A DNA stretch of 64,000 bases, from the IMG/VR virus record IMGVR_UViG_3300025030_000011, positions 1-64,000 of that record, one strand, 5' to 3'. Under the pieces are notes generated by a model. It was given only the letters and a program-made list of their open reading frames with translations, searched no databases and had not been told where the DNA came from. This document shows positions 48,867 to 56,752 of the stretch, in pieces. The stretch's first letter is position 1, and each line of letters starts with the position of its first letter. This DNA comes from a virus. The position numbers and the translations under genes are program-made.

Positions 48867-49061
48867 TTACACTTTGTTTGAATAGTAACATTCCAAAAAA
48901 GCATATATTTCTGAATCCCTACATTCGTCACACAACGACGATGAAAAATTATTAGGTTTTAGCTTGCATAATAACCGATAACCTCTTGACGATTGCCCAG
49001 AATGGTAATCCATGAGAAATACCGCTAATTCAAAATAATCTTTCTTATATATTTTTTGCAT
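48867..49061 (-). CDS. Small unknown protein
   Basis: 64 residues from the ATG at 49,061 (GGGGG upstream). CDECRDS near the C-terminus. The frame is open upstream but lacks a start signal there. No function. Confidence 0.5.
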   Translation of the reverse strand: MQKIYKKDYFELAVFLMDYHSGQSSRGYRLLCKLKPNNFSSSLCDECRDSEIYAFLECYYSNKV

Positions 49062-49110
49062 GGTTATGCCCCCTTTTTTATTTAAGTACTCTTTACGGCA
49101 TACAAAACAT

Positions 49111-49311
49111 TTAAGGTTGTATATATTCACATTTTAAAAAAATTGACTCTCCTTTTGCATGTAATCGTGCTTTTTCTTCAGATTTAAATCCACTTTTATG
49201 CAAATCAATAATTACCCCGCAATTACTACAATCAACATTATTTGATTGTATAACTATTGTTGGATAATACCGCCCTTTAAAAACCCTATACGATGTATGT
49301 ATTTTATGCAT
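49111..49311 (-). CDS. Small unknown protein
   Basis: 66 residues from the ATG at 49,311 (AAAGGGG upstream). Beta-rich with a CSNCG pair and a helix (SEEKARLHAKGES). A longer frame to 49,407 has no start signal. No function. Confidence 0.5.
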   Translation of the reverse strand: MHKIHTSYRVFKGRYYPTIVIQSNNVDCSNCGVIIDLHKSGFKSEEKARLHAKGESIFLKCEYIQP

Positions 49312-49391
49312 TTTGATTTCCCCTTTAAACTCCCCGTCAATATTCCGGCCCCTAGGTCCTGTTTGAGATTTGAGCGTTTGCCGCTCGATGT

Positions 49392-49625
49392 TTATTGATA
49401 GTAGCAATCATTTTGATTTATTGCCACAATATTTTGACCACCAAAGTGATTATCAACAAAAATTTCAATATCACCAAACTCATTAATACCGCGGAAATTG
49501 TATTGCTCTCCGGTATACAATAGTTGTTGGCCGTTTCTCCCATAACCTATACAATCGTTAATGATGATAATTACCCGAGTAATGCCGTGATTTGCTAATG
49601 TTGTTATTAATTGTTGTTTTGTCAT
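49392..49625 (-). CDS. Small unknown beta-rich protein
   Basis: 77 residues with GAGGAGG before the ATG. No transmembrane segment. Its ATG overlaps the upstream stop (ATGA). Function unknown. Confidence 0.55.
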   Translation of the reverse strand: MTKQQLITTLANHGITRVIIIINDCIGYGRNGQQLLYTGEQYNFRGINEFGDIEIFVDNHFGGQNIVAINQNDCYYQ

Positions 49626-49777
49626 TGTGTTACCTCCTCAAAGCGTAAATAAAATTTATTCAAATTAAGTTGTTTTGCTGCATTCTTTTCATCAATTGCA
49701 TTTACCTCGGCAATAAAAGAACCTCTTTTTTCTTGAGTGTTACAGGAATTATTAAAAAACACTCTATAGGTTTTCAT
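49622..49777 (-). CDS. Small unknown protein
   Basis: 51 residues; RBS GGAGG. The pattern TYRVFFNNSC...GSFIAEVNAIDEKNAAK is a beta-beta-alpha hairpin fold seen in tiny phage proteins. No function. Confidence 0.55.
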   Translation of the reverse strand: MKTYRVFFNNSCNTQEKRGSFIAEVNAIDEKNAAKQLNLNKFYLRFEEVTQ

Positions 49778-49778
49778 T

Positions 49779-49958
49779 TTAATTACCTCCCAAAGCTTTG
49801 ATTAGTTGCATACCTTCATTTGTTTGTATTGCTCTGCTAACACCCTTTAAGAAATCAGAATCTTTTTTGTAAAGGTAATCAATTGTTTGTTGCTTAACAA
49901 AAATGCCTTTTTCTTTTAGTGCATTTACTATGCTGTCAATAATAATGTTTTTCCTCAT
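49779..49958 (-). CDS. Small helical protein
   Basis: 59 residues; RBS GGAGG. Helices around VNALKEKGIFVKQQ; no motif. Adjacent genes on both sides with 1-bp gaps or overlaps. Confidence 0.55.
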   Translation of the reverse strand: MRKNIIIDSIVNALKEKGIFVKQQTIDYLYKKDSDFLKGVSRAIQTNEGMQLIKALGGN

Positions 49959-49986
49959 TTGTATTACCTCCCTTTTAGTTAGTTGT

Positions 49987-50325
49987 TTATAATGCTTTTA
50001 TGACACTTGTTGACATTTCCGAAAAAACTTCACTGTTGATATTTGTTTTACTTGCTTCAATCATCATATTATAATCAGTTAGGCATTTATAATGACAATT
50101 GACAATAAATGTGTATGTGTAGATTCTGTTTTCGATTTCTTCAATCTTAATTTCTTTGTCATAAATCGCTTGTGATTCTTTGTCATAAATCGTAAAAAAT
50201 ACAGTATTTTTATTTTTTTGATTTAATGTAATAAATTGACCTGTTTCAAAACTCCTGATAAAATAATTTTCTTTTTCAACAAAATATAAATCAATTGCTT
50301 TAATAATTAATTTTTGACTTTTCAT
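49987..50325 (-). CDS. Unknown protein, early operon
   Basis: 112 residues, beta-rich N-terminal half. No recognised motif. As one of the first genes after the control region it may be an early host-takeover protein. Confidence 0.6.
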   Translation of the reverse strand: MKSQKLIIKAIDLYFVEKENYFIRSFETGQFITLNQKNKNTVFFTIYDKESQAIYDKEIKIEEIENRIYTYTFIVNCHYKCLTDYNMMIEASKTNINSEVFSEMSTSVIKAL

Positions 50326-50468
50326 TTTCCCACCTCATTAACACCGTATTGTGTAGCTATCTGCTTTGATTGCTTGTAATTGTCACACGGTATTGCATTA
50401 ATTAATTTGTTATTTTCATAAATATAAAGCATACCGCACGTGCCTAATGTTTTAAATTTAGCATTCAT
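50322..50468 (-). CDS. First gene of the minus-strand operon, unknown
   Basis: 48 residues from the ATG at 50,468 (GGAG upstream). Contains TCGMLYIYENNKLINAIPCD, a beta hairpin. Its TGA overlaps the next ATG. Early, host-directed function possible. Confidence 0.55.
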   Translation of the reverse strand: MNAKFKTLGTCGMLYIYENNKLINAIPCDNYKQSKQIATQYGVNEVGK

Positions 50469-50512
50469 AATAATCTCCTTTTTTGCGCAGGGTGCTAAAC
50501 ATCTTAATATCT

Positions 50513-50540
50513 ATAATACTAGTTATAATTTAGATTGCAA
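50513..50540 (-). promoter_or_regulatory. Probable early promoter
   Basis: On the minus strand TTGCAA (50,535-50,540), 16-bp spacer, TATTAT (50,513-50,518). It lies 45 bp before the first minus-strand gene. Weaker candidate boxes (TTGACA at 50,698) occur further upstream. Confidence 0.5.
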
Positions 50541-51114
50541 CAAAAATCATATATAAAATAAGAATAGTTTGAAAATAAATAAAATATATTCGGCATGAAA
50601 TTTGCCCTCCAAAACTATACCCCGCAAACCTAGTATCCATGCGCCCCAAATCCTAACAGGTTCATAGACGCTATAAAACAAAGTAACTAATACACGTGTC
50701 AACCCCCAACATTAGAACGTCATATAAAGCGAATTTGGAAGCCTAAACATATAATGCAACAATACCTATCAACCTATATTCAAAACTCTTCATATAAACA
50801 AGCAATTAATGTGAAATATATAATCATATAAACTATACAAAATAAATACCCTTTTCCCCACTCAACAATAAAAGCTTATATCTGAAATAAATAACACCAA
50901 AGCCCTGATACAATCCCCAAACCTAATAAGAAATAGAAACAATAAAGAATAAATAACAGCATCCTCCAGAAACAACAAATAAGAATAGTCAAGATATAGA
51001 TAGAAACAATTGTAGATCAATAGAACAAACCCAAACGGATTGTATGACTATCAACAGAGTAACAGAGCATAGAACAGGGATATATAAACAGAGAGTGTAG
51101 AGTATATCAGTTAC

Positions 51115-51166
51115 CCTAAAACCTAAAACCTAAAACAACCTAAAACCTAAAACCTAAAACCTAAAA
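51115..51166. repeat. CCTAAAA heptamer array
   Basis: Seven copies of CCTAAAA, three then four, separated by CAA. The sequence is telomere-like in appearance only; nothing else suggests a linear-telomere function. Confidence 0.85.
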
Positions 51167-51246
51167 TATGCTTACCTCTCCCTAACACGTCCCCAGACCT
51201 GATATGTATATGTGCATAAATAGAGCCGATCAAGCAACACCTACTA

Positions 51247-51592
51247 TATATAGTATTAGCATTCATCCGGTTAACTCTCCCCAGACACACTACATATAGA
51301 ACTATGCAATAAATAAAGGGTTTTTGTGCTCATAAGGACTATTATGACAAGTACGTTCCCAAAGTATTGTATTTACGATTGTTTTCTACGTGTAATAAAA
51401 GGGGGTTTGTTATGCAAGGTTTATGGCCCAAAGCTATCAGAAAAGGCTGGAAATTCCGACGGGGGTAGGGCTGTTGATAACTAGGTGGGGTTACAATACT
51501 CACGTTACAAAATAAACTTAATCTAAAATCAAACTTCCAAAATATTTCCAAATAAAATTTATACCTTTGTATATAGTGTTAGTATTCATACG
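51247..51592 (+). repeat. Pair of 23-bp direct repeats
   Basis: Copies at 51,247-51,269 and 51,570-51,592, starting TATATAGT and ending ATTCATnCG, agree at 20 of 23 positions. Possible protein binding sites. Confidence 0.6.
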
Positions 51593-51651
51593 TTGTACTA
51601 TGAAGTTATTTTGAAAATGGAGGTTCAAAATATTTCCAGAAAAAATTTATA
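51538..51651 (+). repeat. Pair of 26-bp direct repeats
   Basis: Copies at 51,538-51,563 and 51,626-51,651, starting CAAAATATTTCCA and ending AAAATTTATA, agree at 24 of 26 positions, 88 bp apart (near eight helical turns). Candidate operator pair upstream of the late promoter. Confidence 0.65.
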
Positions 51652-51701
51652 TAGGTTTTGTTTTATTTATAAGGGTTGTTTGGTATTTATTTAAACTCTT
51701 A

Positions 51702-51730
51702 TTGACATTCATTTTTAGATATTGTAGTTT
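51702..51730 (+). promoter_or_regulatory. Candidate late promoter
   Basis: TTGACA (51,702-51,707), 17-bp spacer, TAGTTT (51,725-51,730). It reads into the leader hairpin and the late operon. The -10 is imperfect, which fits an activated promoter. Confidence 0.6.
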
Positions 51731-51734
51731 ATCA

Positions 51735-51798
51735 ATCGTATGAGTGTACTACGGTTTAGGCGATTTTGCCCCGGCGAGTTGTAGTAGGTTCATACGAT
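51735..51798 (+). promoter_or_regulatory. Long 5' leader hairpin before the late operon
   Basis: ATCGTATGA (51,735-51,743) pairs with TCATACGAT (51,790-51,798). Two G.U pairs and one mismatch follow, then TACTAC (51,747) pairs with GTAGTA (51,781), and more wobble pairs extend inward to a GGC/GCC tip. The wobbles form only in plus-strand RNA. It ends 19 bp before the first late start codon and could control translation or act as an operator. Confidence 0.65.
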
Positions 51799-51817
51799 AT
51801 TACTTTTGGGAGGATTT

Positions 51818-52042
51818 ATGAAGCACAAGCAAAGTTCTATCCAATTTAAAAAAGCTATGTTAAATGTTGGGTTAGATAGAAAGAAATTAGTAAGTTTAAG
51901 CGGATTGTCTATCTACACAATTAGAGATTGGGAATTAGGGGTACATAAACCTAAAGATTGGGTTTATAAGTTTTTGGAGTTGTATGACAAGTTACAAGAA
52001 GTCAAAAAATTTGTGGGGAGATATGAAAGGAGGATTGAATGA
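51818..52042 (+). CDS. Small HTH regulator
   Basis: 74 residues from the ATG at 51,818 (GGGAGG upstream). VSLSGLSIYTIRDWELGVHKPK is a helix-turn-helix of the Cro/XRE type. First gene of the late operon, so a likely late or autoregulator. Confidence 0.65.
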   Translation: MKHKQSSIQFKKAMLNVGLDRKKLVSLSGLSIYTIRDWELGVHKPKDWVYKFLELYDKLQEVKKFVGRYERRIE

Positions 52043-52179
52043 AGATTGATTTGGTAATACACATTTTGCGTAACCCATTTAAGTACAGTGACGATGTAGT
52101 GAAGGAAGCAAGGTTGTTTGCTGCGGATAAGTTAGAAGGACTCCAAAAGCTAATTAAACAGTTTGGAAAGGAGGATTAA
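52039..52179 (+). CDS. Small unknown protein
   Basis: 46 residues; AAAGGAGG upstream; overlaps the HTH gene stop (ATGA). Helical, charged. Function unknown. Confidence 0.55.
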   Translation: MKIDLVIHILRNPFKYSDDVVKEARLFAADKLEGLQKLIKQFGKED

Positions 52180-52182
52180 AAA

Positions 52183-52638
52183 ATGAAAGCTGTATTTCAA
52201 ACAGTAGTAGACAAAGGGAAGGGTAATTGTGAACAAGCAAATATAGCATCGTTGTTTGATTTGGAATTAAGTCAAGTCCCAAATTTTATTTTGTATCCTG
52301 CTACAAAAGAATTACATTGGTGGAATGTATTTTATTATTTTATATACGGTCTGGGGTATGAAGTTAAAGGTTCAGGCTACCCAGACGCAGAATTGAAATG
52401 TTACTGTAAAGATTTGTCAGATCAACCTACAGTGAACGGTTGTATTGCAGCTAGTGTTAAATCCAGAACTTTTGAAGGTGGGAGTCATGCTGTTATTATA
52501 AATACAACGGGGACAGTGATACACGACCCTAACCCAAATCAAAAGTTTTTGGGAGTAAATGTAATAGAAACAAAAGAATTGTCACACTGGTATTTAATAG
52601 AAAAAATAGAGGTTATACAAAATGAAAATACTAGATAA
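52183..52638 (+). CDS. Predicted papain-like cysteine peptidase fold protein
   Basis: 151 residues. GNCEQANIASLF carries a possible catalytic Cys, and GGSHAVI plus VIHDPNPN supply His and Asp in the order found in papain-like peptidases; the set recurs in a phage family. Substrate unknown. RBS AAAGGAGG. Confidence 0.55.
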   Translation: MKAVFQTVVDKGKGNCEQANIASLFDLELSQVPNFILYPATKELHWWNVFYYFIYGLGYEVKGSGYPDAELKCYCKDLSDQPTVNGCIAASVKSRTFEGGSHAVIINTTGTVIHDPNPNQKFLGVNVIETKELSHWYLIEKIEVIQNENTR

Positions 52639-52828
52639 TTGGACAAGAGATAATAACAAACCTTTGTTGTCTGAAATAGCAATAAATTGTAGTTGCCCTT
52701 GTTGCGGGAATTTACTATGTAGATATGATAACCCAGAAAAACATATGATTTGTCGATATACAAGATGCAACTTGTTCGGAAAGAAATTTAAGATACCTAC
52801 AATAGTCTTGGAAGAAATACAAAACTAG
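52622..52828 (+). CDS. Small zinc-binding-like protein
   Basis: 68 residues. NCSCPCCGNLLCRY and CRYTRCNLF form paired Cys clusters. Overlaps the upstream gene by 17 bp. Confidence 0.55.
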   Translation: MKILDNWTRDNNKPLLSEIAINCSCPCCGNLLCRYDNPEKHMICRYTRCNLFGKKFKIPTIVLEEIQN

Positions 52829-52839
52829 GAGTAAATAAA

Positions 52840-53685
52840 ATGGGGCGTACTACAGGAAATAAAATAAAGAAGAGAGAATTTCCAAAAATTATAAAAAAGA
52901 GTTTAGAGTTCCAAAAAACTATTGACCTGAATAAAGATAAACCTATGCGTGGGGCACATCCAATGGCCCAAAGAAGGATAGACTTGGGGTTGCCTACAAG
53001 GGTTGAAGAAAGAAAGAAGAAATTGGGGTTATCCCCAGAACCTATTTATGATGGGCTTAGATTTCCACACATAGGTTACACACTAAGCAAGGAGTACGGA
53101 TTCACTCAAGCACAATTGGCCCAAGTTTTTGATGTAAAGCTGAATACAGTAGAAGTTTGGATGATTAAACACAAAGAATTTGCAATGATGGTGAGAAAGG
53201 GGAGAGATGAATATGACGGTGCTAATGTAGAGAATGCATTATTGAAAAAATGTTTAGGGTATACCTTTGAAGAAAAATCAATAAAGAGAATAAAGATAAA
53301 AGGTAAAACAGCAGAAGGTTTAGAAGTATCTGTACCGGCCACAGAGATTGTTATGACAACTAAGCATATGTCTCCTGATACAAAAGCAATTATGTTTTGG
53401 TTGCAGAATAGAAATAGTGCTCGTTGGAAAAACATGACTTATATAAAAGCTGATATTGAACAGCATACAAGTCATGTAGAAGTGAATGCAGACATTACCA
53501 ATATGAAATCAGAAGACATAAGAGCATTACGTGACATAATCGTAGCACAACAGCAGAAAGCGATTCCAGAGGAATGTGAGAGGGTTACGAATGCGGATTT
53601 AGACACTATGCTAGATAAGGCAAGAGGGGTTAGAGCTATAGAGGATGCTATCATAGTACCACAAATTGATTATAAGGAGGTATAA
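52840..53685 (+). CDS. Terminase small subunit-like protein
   Basis: 281 residues; starts MGRTTGNKIKK (shared tag). FTQAQLAQVFDVKLNTVEVWMIKH is the DNA-binding helix-turn-helix; ALLKKCLGYTFEEKSIK and a TTKHMSPDTKAIMFWLQNR segment match phage small terminases of the phBC6A51-like type. It recognises the packaging site. It lies 3 kb before the large subunit, with the lysis genes between. Confidence 0.78.
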   Translation: MGRTTGNKIKKREFPKIIKKSLEFQKTIDLNKDKPMRGAHPMAQRRIDLGLPTRVEERKKKLGLSPEPIYDGLRFPHIGYTLSKEYGFTQAQLAQVFDVKLNTVEVWMIKHKEFAMMVRKGRDEYDGANVENALLKKCLGYTFEEKSIKRIKIKGKTAEGLEVSVPATEIVMTTKHMSPDTKAIMFWLQNRNSARWKNMTYIKADIEQHTSHVEVNADITNMKSEDIRALRDIIVAQQQKAIPEECERVTNADLDTMLDKARGVRAIEDAIIVPQIDYKEV

Positions 53686-53686
53686 A

Positions 53687-53986
53687 ATGAAATTAACTGA
53701 TTTAGAACCGGCTTGGTTGTCCCCTGATGTATTTATTTTTAAGAACCCGACAGGTGGAAATGATTATCTTACTTGTAAACGAGTTGTAATGTCATTTAAA
53801 GACCAATATGAATTAATCTATAAACAAAATCCTCAATATATTGGTAAATGTGTTGTTACTACAAAAGCAGATATGGCGTGGAAATTTGAAGGAAATGATT
53901 TTGATGCATTAACAGTAATGCCTAGCATAGATGCAAGTGCTAGTGGAAATTGGCATGGATTTATTACAAACGGTACTATTATATAA
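53687..53986 (+). CDS. DUF6527-like protein
   Basis: 99 residues from the ATG at 53,687 (AAGGAGG upstream). The ending ALTVMPSIDASASGNWHGFI is the hallmark pattern, with an early WLSPDVFIFKNPTGG. Function unknown; seen in phages and near defence islands. Confidence 0.6.
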   Translation: MKLTDLEPAWLSPDVFIFKNPTGGNDYLTCKRVVMSFKDQYELIYKQNPQYIGKCVVTTKADMAWKFEGNDFDALTVMPSIDASASGNWHGFITNGTII

Positions 53987-54000
53987 AAAGGAGGTAAAGA

Positions 54001-54309
54001 ATGTTAGAAGATGTAAAAAGGGTATTCCCAGAAATATGTATTGAGAGTGACGGTAATCCTAACACGACTTCAATAAAAGATGATTCAGGAAATACTATTT
54101 TAAATGTAGCTTCAATAAAATGGGAAATTTCAGCAGAAAATATTGGTGAATTGACTTTGAAAATGTGCAGAAGTAATATTAAAATAAAAGGTGTTCCAAA
54201 ACTTATAAAAATGAGAAAATGGTTTAAAACACAAGAAGTATATCCAACTCATGTTGCTTCTTATCTTAATTCAGGCTGGAAAATAATATATAAAAAGGAG
54301 GTAAATTAG
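54001..54309 (+). CDS. Unknown protein
   Basis: 102 residues; AAGGAGG upstream. Beta-rich, basic C-terminal half. No motif. Confidence 0.6.
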   Translation: MLEDVKRVFPEICIESDGNPNTTSIKDDSGNTILNVASIKWEISAENIGELTLKMCRSNIKIKGVPKLIKMRKWFKTQEVYPTHVASYLNSGWKIIYKKEVN

Positions 54310-54310
54310 T

Positions 54311-54502
54311 GTGGTAATAAAAGTAGAATTAACAAAAAGAGTTGGGAATAGTAACAGTAACATTGATAAGAAGATAACACAAATACATGATGTAAAAGAT
54401 TGGGTTACTTTGTTGAATGCTGTATATCCTTCAATTGTAGAACATCAGCCTGATTTAATAGTATTTAAAAAATCTAAACAGAGAGGAATTAAACACCTAT
54501 GA
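54311..54502 (+). CDS. Small unknown protein (GTG start)
   Basis: 63 residues; the GTG follows the previous stop and is placed by AAGGAGG. Ends in a basic SKQRGIKHL. No motif. Confidence 0.5.
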   Translation: MVIKVELTKRVGNSNSNIDKKITQIHDVKDWVTLLNAVYPSIVEHQPDLIVFKKSKQRGIKHL

Positions 54503-54966
54503 CTAAAAAAGAAGAAGCATGTTTAGCAATGCATTGGGTAGCAACAAATGAATTAGGCGTACATGAAATTCCTGGGCCTGAATCAGAAGCACGTATTATA
54601 GAGTATGATTCACATACTACACTGAAAGCTACTTCAGATAGCACTCCTTGGTGTTCCGCATTTGCTAATTATGTAGCAGACAGAGCAGGAGAACAATATA
54701 AATTTAAAGGTACGCATTCAGCAGCAGCAAGGTCTTGGCTTGATTGGGGTGTTGTTCTAGCTACTCCGGTCAAAGGTTGTATAGTTGTTATAGACAGGAA
54801 GGATGCAAACAATCCTAACGCCGCCCATGTATGTTTTTATGATAGTAATAACGGTAACGGTACTATAAAATGTTTGGGTGGAAATCAAAGTGATAGTGTT
54901 AAGTTTTCCAATTTCCCTACAACTAAAATAATAGCATATCGTGCGCCTAAAGTGGAGGAAGCGTGA
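54499..54966 (+). CDS. Endolysin (CHAP/TIGR02594-type amidase)
   Basis: 155 residues. PWCSAFANYVA carries the catalytic Cys; AAHVCFY gives the His; and the ending LGGNQSDSVKF plus YRAP fits the TIGR02594 family. It would cleave peptidoglycan. No signal peptide, so it needs a holin. Overlaps the holin candidate by 4 bp. Confidence 0.85.
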   Translation: MTKKEEACLAMHWVATNELGVHEIPGPESEARIIEYDSHTTLKATSDSTPWCSAFANYVADRAGEQYKFKGTHSAAARSWLDWGVVLATPVKGCIVVIDRKDANNPNAAHVCFYDSNNGNGTIKCLGGNQSDSVKFSNFPTTKIIAYRAPKVEEA

Positions 54967-55211
54967 ACGGTAGATACTTTTGGAACAAACTTGTAGATCG
55001 GTTTCAAAGATTATGTTTAACGATAGTGAGTAAACAGTGGGTAGTTTTTGGGATAGCAACAGCATTACTTATTTATGATTTTATAGGTGATGAAATTTGG
55101 AGCTTTCAAGCCTGTTTTATCATAGGTGCTAATGTATTCCAGAAATATAAAGGTGTAGGAGATACACCTAAAGCGTATTTAGGTGATACACAATCAAAGG
55201 AGGTTGAATAA
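54963..55211 (+). CDS. Holin candidate
   Basis: 82 residues. One or two hydrophobic segments (WVVFGIATALLIYDFIG, then ACFIIGANVF). It lies between endolysin and spanins, which is the expected place. A second candidate is at 56,477-56,740. Confidence 0.65.
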   Translation: MNGRYFWNKLVDRFQRLCLTIVSKQWVVFGIATALLIYDFIGDEIWSFQACFIIGANVFQKYKGVGDTPKAYLGDTQSKEVE

Positions 55212-55508
55212 ATGTTTAATGTGCAACTACCCTGGAAACAAATAGGATATGGGATGTTGATAGCATTAATAATTGGGATTTTTTATTATTATGTATCGTA
55301 TATCCCAAATAAGCTTGAAGAAGAAAGACTTAAAAATAAAGCATTACAGGAACAGGTAGAAATAGATAAAAAGACAGTCACCCTTCAAACTGATACACAA
55401 AAAGCTAAAGAAAGGATAGATCAAGATGTTTATGCACAACTTTCAACGATACGGTTTAAACCTGTTCCTCATAGGACTGTTATTGTGCCTCATGGGGTGC
55501 GCCGATAA
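55212..55508 (+). CDS. Rz-like inner-membrane spanin
   Basis: 98 residues. N-terminal transmembrane segment (MLIALIIGIFYYYVSY), then a coiled-coil periplasmic part (NKLEEERLKNKALQEQVEID). The Rz1-like gene is nested in another frame over its 3' end. Spanins fuse inner and outer membranes. Confidence 0.75.
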   Translation: MFNVQLPWKQIGYGMLIALIIGIFYYYVSYIPNKLEEERLKNKALQEQVEIDKKTVTLQTDTQKAKERIDQDVYAQLSTIRFKPVPHRTVIVPHGVRR

Positions 55509-55704
55509 GGTTTGCATAAGACCTACATTAGCGTATGAGCCTAATCCTTCTTTAATTGAAGTGGAGACAAACGATGAAGGCGGTTTAGATGAAGAAGAAG
55601 TAAAAGATATGTTAAGTAATTTGGAATTGTATCAAGGGGCTTTAGATAAATGTAACGAAACCTTACTTTTGTATAACTTCAGTATAAAAGGAGATGAACA
55701 ATAA
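55426..55704 (+). CDS. Rz1-like outer-membrane lipoprotein spanin
   Basis: 92 residues; begins inside the Rz-like gene in another frame. Signal and lipobox (FLIGLLLCLMGC), then a Pro-containing, acidic mature part. It is longer than classical Rz1. The pair implies an outer-membrane host. Confidence 0.72.
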   Translation: MFMHNFQRYGLNLFLIGLLLCLMGCADKVCIRPTLAYEPNPSLIEVETNDEGGLDEEEVKDMLSNLELYQGALDKCNETLLLYNFSIKGDEQ

Positions 55705-55839
55705 ATGTCTAACTCTAATATGTTTAATAATGAGACTTGCGGGGATTGTAAGTTTTGTCTGGAAAAAGAATGGTGCTCTTGGTTTCGGCAGAATGTTGAT
55801 TGCTTTCAAGAAAAGTGTAAAGCTTTTATAAGAAGGTAG
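55705..55839 (+). CDS. Tiny Cys-rich protein
   Basis: 44 residues; AAAGGAG upstream. Six Cys (CGDCKFC, C, C, C) suggest a zinc site. Same type as the small Cys-rich proteins of the early operon. Confidence 0.5.
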   Translation: MSNSNMFNNETCGDCKFCLEKEWCSWFRQNVDCFQEKCKAFIRR

Positions 55840-55863
55840 TTAAATACATATAATTGAATATTT

Positions 55864-55897
55864 AAGCCCCTAATGCTTACGGCATTAGGGGCTTTTT
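55864..55897 (+). terminator. Rho-independent terminator
   Basis: 13-bp stem (AAGCCCCTAATGC with GCATTAGGGGCTT) and a T5 tract. It ends the lysis transcription unit before the packaging genes. Confidence 0.92.
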
Positions 55898-56021
55898 GTT
55901 TATAATCATACAAGCTTAACATAATTAATATATTTAACTAAATAAATAATTATATATTTATTTATTTATGTTTGTTATCATTCATACATATACTAAATTT
56001 AAACGGCAAAGGAGTATGTGT
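55898..56021 (+). promoter_or_regulatory. Probable promoter region for packaging/head genes
   Basis: About 120 bp, extremely AT-rich, between the terminator and the next gene. A weak TTGTTA-16-TAAATT pair starts at 55,972. A promoter is expected here, but its exact boxes are uncertain. Confidence 0.35.
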
Positions 56022-56474
56022 ATGCCAAGACCGACTTTTGTAGTTACTGGAAGTATTAGCGTTACAACAACTAAAGTAGGCGCTTTTCAGATAACAACTC
56101 CCGCGACAGGTGTCCCAATTCTTTTAAATCCTACCAAACTATCTTCTTCTAAAGATAACGTAATTGTTACTTTGTTAGAAGACTATTCTTTTACAGATGC
56201 TCTTGAATCTGCTTTAACCCCTCTTGATATTAGACGCGCTGACCCTAGTGAAGCAGCAGATACAGCAGTTAAAGCGTATGTAGATATAACGGCTGTTGCT
56301 GGAGCAGGTGCTTTAACTTTAGATAGTTATTCTTTTGCTGCTGCTTCTGATTCCGTTTCAGTTCATAATTCTTTCGTACTCAAACCTAACACTACATATC
56401 TTCTTGCTATAACAAACAGTAACGCAAATACCGCAGTTTGCAAATATACTTTATCCTTTACTGAGGTTCATTAG
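56022..56474 (+). CDS. Small structural-type protein, unknown
   Basis: 150 residues from the ATG at 56,022 (GGAG 7 bases upstream; an ATG six bases earlier is too close). Ser/Thr/Ala-rich beta protein without cysteine-rich or membrane parts, except for a C-terminal VCKYTLSF strand. Could be a head fibre or decoration-like protein, judged by composition and location only. Confidence 0.6.
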   Translation: MPRPTFVVTGSISVTTTKVGAFQITTPATGVPILLNPTKLSSSKDNVIVTLLEDYSFTDALESALTPLDIRRADPSEAADTAVKAYVDITAVAGAGALTLDSYSFAAASDSVSVHNSFVLKPNTTYLLAITNSNANTAVCKYTLSFTEVH

Positions 56475-56476
56475 TT

Positions 56477-56740
56477 ATGTCTGGAGATAAAGAGCTTATC
56501 CCAAGAGCTAGAACTTTAACTGAAGCGGATATGTTAGCTTTAACAGAGTTACTTAAAAACCAACATAATTGTAGATTTAATAATGTGTCCCCAGAAGAAA
56601 TGGATTTAGTAAAGGATTTATTGAATATATATAAAGAAACACGATCAGAAGTAATTAAATGGATTGTTAAAGGCATCATGTATGCAATTTTGATTATTAT
56701 TGTATTGGGCGCATATTTAAAATTTGGTGTAAAACATTAA
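56477..56740 (+). CDS. Small C-terminal-anchored membrane protein (second holin candidate)
   Basis: 87 residues. Soluble helical N-terminus, then one transmembrane segment (GIMYAILIIIVLGAYLKF). Type-II/III holin-like topology is possible. It lies 12 bp before the large terminase. Confidence 0.55.
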   Translation: MSGDKELIPRARTLTEADMLALTELLKNQHNCRFNNVSPEEMDLVKDLLNIYKETRSEVIKWIVKGIMYAILIIIVLGAYLKFGVKH

Positions 56741-56752
56741 ATTGAGGTAGTT

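Larger units (their letters stand above)
50469..51817. other. Non-coding divergent control region
   Basis: About 1.35 kb with no supportable gene on either strand. The stretch 50,530-51,170 has a plus strand that is A-rich and T-poor to a striking degree. It holds three copies of TCATATAAA (50,720, 50,790, 50,824), the heptamer array at 51,115, two pairs of direct repeats, a GC-rich patch near 51,430-51,490, and the late promoter and leader hairpin. A packaging (pac/cos) signal or second origin could lie here. Confidence 0.7.

Noticed and set aside
51115-51166. CCTAAAA array as a true telomere
   Set aside because: It is internal, short, and no protelomerase gene is seen; the similarity is only in sequence appearance.
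51415-51471. 18-codon ORF with a GGGGG signal near 51.42 kb
   Set aside because: Too short, without coupling to neighbours; more likely part of the control region.
50469-51817. tRNA, GOLLD or ROOL-type RNA in the control region
   Set aside because: I found no cloverleaf or recognisable core; the region lacks the GC-rich paired structure expected.
53106-53435. Minus-strand frame opposite the small terminase
   Set aside because: Shadow frame without start signal; the plus-strand gene is clear.
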